Assembly: GCF_007995215.1 (NCBI RefSeq)
Contig: NZ_VCDK01000006.1
Span: 558,001-622,000, forward strand
Direction of reading: 5' to 3'
Length of the DNA: 64,000 nucleotides
Source of the DNA: Shimia ponticola
Lineage (GTDB): Bacteria > Pseudomonadota > Alphaproteobacteria > Rhodobacterales > Rhodobacteraceae
The position numbers and the translations under genes are program-made. Below the pieces are notes generated by a model, which saw only the letters and a program-made list of their open reading frames with translations, had not been told where the DNA came from and made no database searches. This document shows positions 63,503 to 64,000 of this stretch, piece after piece. How positions within the stretch are numbered: the stretch's first letter is position 1; the number at the start of each line of letters is the position of its first letter.

Positions 63503-63829
63503 ATGTTTCAGCGGATTTGCGCGATGCATTGGCCCTTGCACGTCATGGTCATGACGTCGTCGCCGGGCAGAGCATGCTTATCATCAGTGCGCGGCGCGCT
63601 TGGGAATGAGAGGCCCCAAAGCGCGCCCGCTGATGACGGGTTTGCCCGGTCGGCTTGGTTTGGGCGTTTGTCCGAACCAGCCACACCGGGGTCCGACGTG
63701 TCTGCCGGCCCACTGCTTGCGCAATTGACCGCGCAGAAGGTGTCACAGCAGAGAACCCCGACACCCCATGTCAGACCCCATTGGGCCAGAGGTCATACCC
63801 CACTATCGGCAGATGAGCCGACGCCATGA
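63503..63829 (+). CDS. Doubtful small ORF
   Basis: A 108-codon frame with GGGAGAGGACC before the ATG. The product is Ser/Pro/Arg-rich, without domains, and uses rare AGA, TTA and CTA codons, so coding is uncertain. Another 60-codon frame on the opposite strand starts at the same CATG. Nothing else is recognisable in 63326-63876. Confidence 0.25.
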   Translation: MFQRICAMHWPLHVMVMTSSPGRACLSSVRGALGNERPQSAPADDGFARSAWFGRLSEPATPGSDVSAGPLLAQLTAQKVSQQRTPTPHVRPHWARGHTPLSADEPTP

Positions 63830-63876
63830 CCTGATGGCCCGCTGTCCCTGTACTTGCAGGTGGATTGGGCAAAAAA

Positions 63877-63903
63877 GGGGCGGTCCCTGATCGGGACCGC
63901 CCC
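63877..63903 (-). terminator. Rho-independent terminator of the gene at the right edge
   Basis: A perfect 11-bp stem (GGGGCGGTCCC) with a five-base loop. On the minus strand it is followed by TTTTTTGCCC. It ends the gene running in from the right. Confidence 0.93.
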
Positions 63904-63927
63904 ACCATCATTCAGATGTCAGCCGGT

Positions 63928-64000
63928 TTATTCAGCCGCAATCGCCGGTTGGAAGCGGCTGTAAAAGGTCTCAGACCCGTCGGCCAAATCCTTGAGCAAC
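63928..64000 (-). CDS. 3' end of a gene running off the right edge
   Basis: The last 23 codons of a minus-strand frame end ...LADGSETFYSRFQPAIAAE and a TAA at 63928-63930, with a strong terminator 25 bp beyond. Too little is present to name the product; it could be an enzyme of the neighbouring acyl-CoA pathway but this is a guess. Confidence 0.7.
   Translation of the reverse strand, partial: LLKDLADGSETFYSRFQPAIAAE

Noticed and set aside
63322-63504. A 60-codon minus-strand frame at the end of the sulfotransferase gene
   Set aside because: No ribosome site, overlaps the sulfotransferase stop and has no domain.

Overview
The window looks like a chromosomal segment of a marine alphaproteobacterium of the order Rhodobacterales (Roseobacter group). 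This rests on the high GC content, a GcrA cell-cycle regulator next to argD, a DmdB-like acyl-CoA ligase of the kind used in DMSP breakdown, and the overall gene style. Most of the DNA is ordinary core genome. No rRNA, tRNA or CRISPR array was seen.

Layout. 1-3.2 kb: a hemolysin III-type membrane protein, two paralogous small secreted proteins, small unknown envelope proteins and a DCC-family thiol oxidoreductase. 3.3-9.8 kb: rimO, an AsmA-family protein, a membrane protein with a striking alanine-rich simple-sequence segment, gcrA and an ABC-2 permease. 10-14.8 kb: argD, a GNAT acetyltransferase, argF, a lipoprotein and gnd. 14.8-25.8 kb: hrpB, an OmpR-type two-component system, a DUF1800/DUF1501 exported pair, meaB and a hybrid histidine kinase. 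26-28.6 kb: rpmB, a DUF2946-like/PCu(A)C copper pair, a sirtuin and a low-molecular-weight phosphatase.

28.7-36.5 kb is the accessory part. It holds a minus-strand cassette of five very small unrecognised proteins (29.16-30.89 kb), then lepA, whose stop codon sits in a long inverted repeat. A palindrome-rich region follows, then an AT-richer Schlafen/AlbA_2-HATPase gene. Two REP-associated tyrosine transposase (RAYT) family genes come next, one apparently intact and one with its catalytic residues replaced; between them lie an orphan Phd-type antitoxin and a 54-residue ORF.

36.5-49.5 kb: an esterase-like hydrolase, an H-NOX nitric-oxide sensor with its hybrid kinase, glyA, nadK, a VOC protein, cold-shock and CsbD stress genes, prpE and maeB, a VOC/bicupin protein and a DUF3072 protein. 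Two regulatory signals stand out: a GGAAC-N17-CGTT promoter motif before both csbD and the DUF3072 gene, and five TTTGCA boxes before prpE. 49.5-54.1 kb is a tight nucleoside-salvage operon, cdd-deoA-deoB-add-upp. 54-64 kb: a SPOR protein, an unknown membrane protein, a four-gene operon with a Tat-exported FAD oxidase, a DmdB-like ligase, an EamA transporter, a sulfotransferase and the 3' end of one more minus-strand gene.

Together the genes show arginine, one-carbon, pentose-phosphate, propionate/C4 and nucleoside metabolism, with general-stress and NO sensing. prpE, meaB and the DmdB-like ligase suggest use of propionate and sulfur-containing short acids. The best candidates for something undescribed are the five-gene small-protein cassette, the catalytically dead RAYT next to an orphan antitoxin, and the four-gene exported-oxidase operon. 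All functional statements are from reading the sequence; no database search was run.
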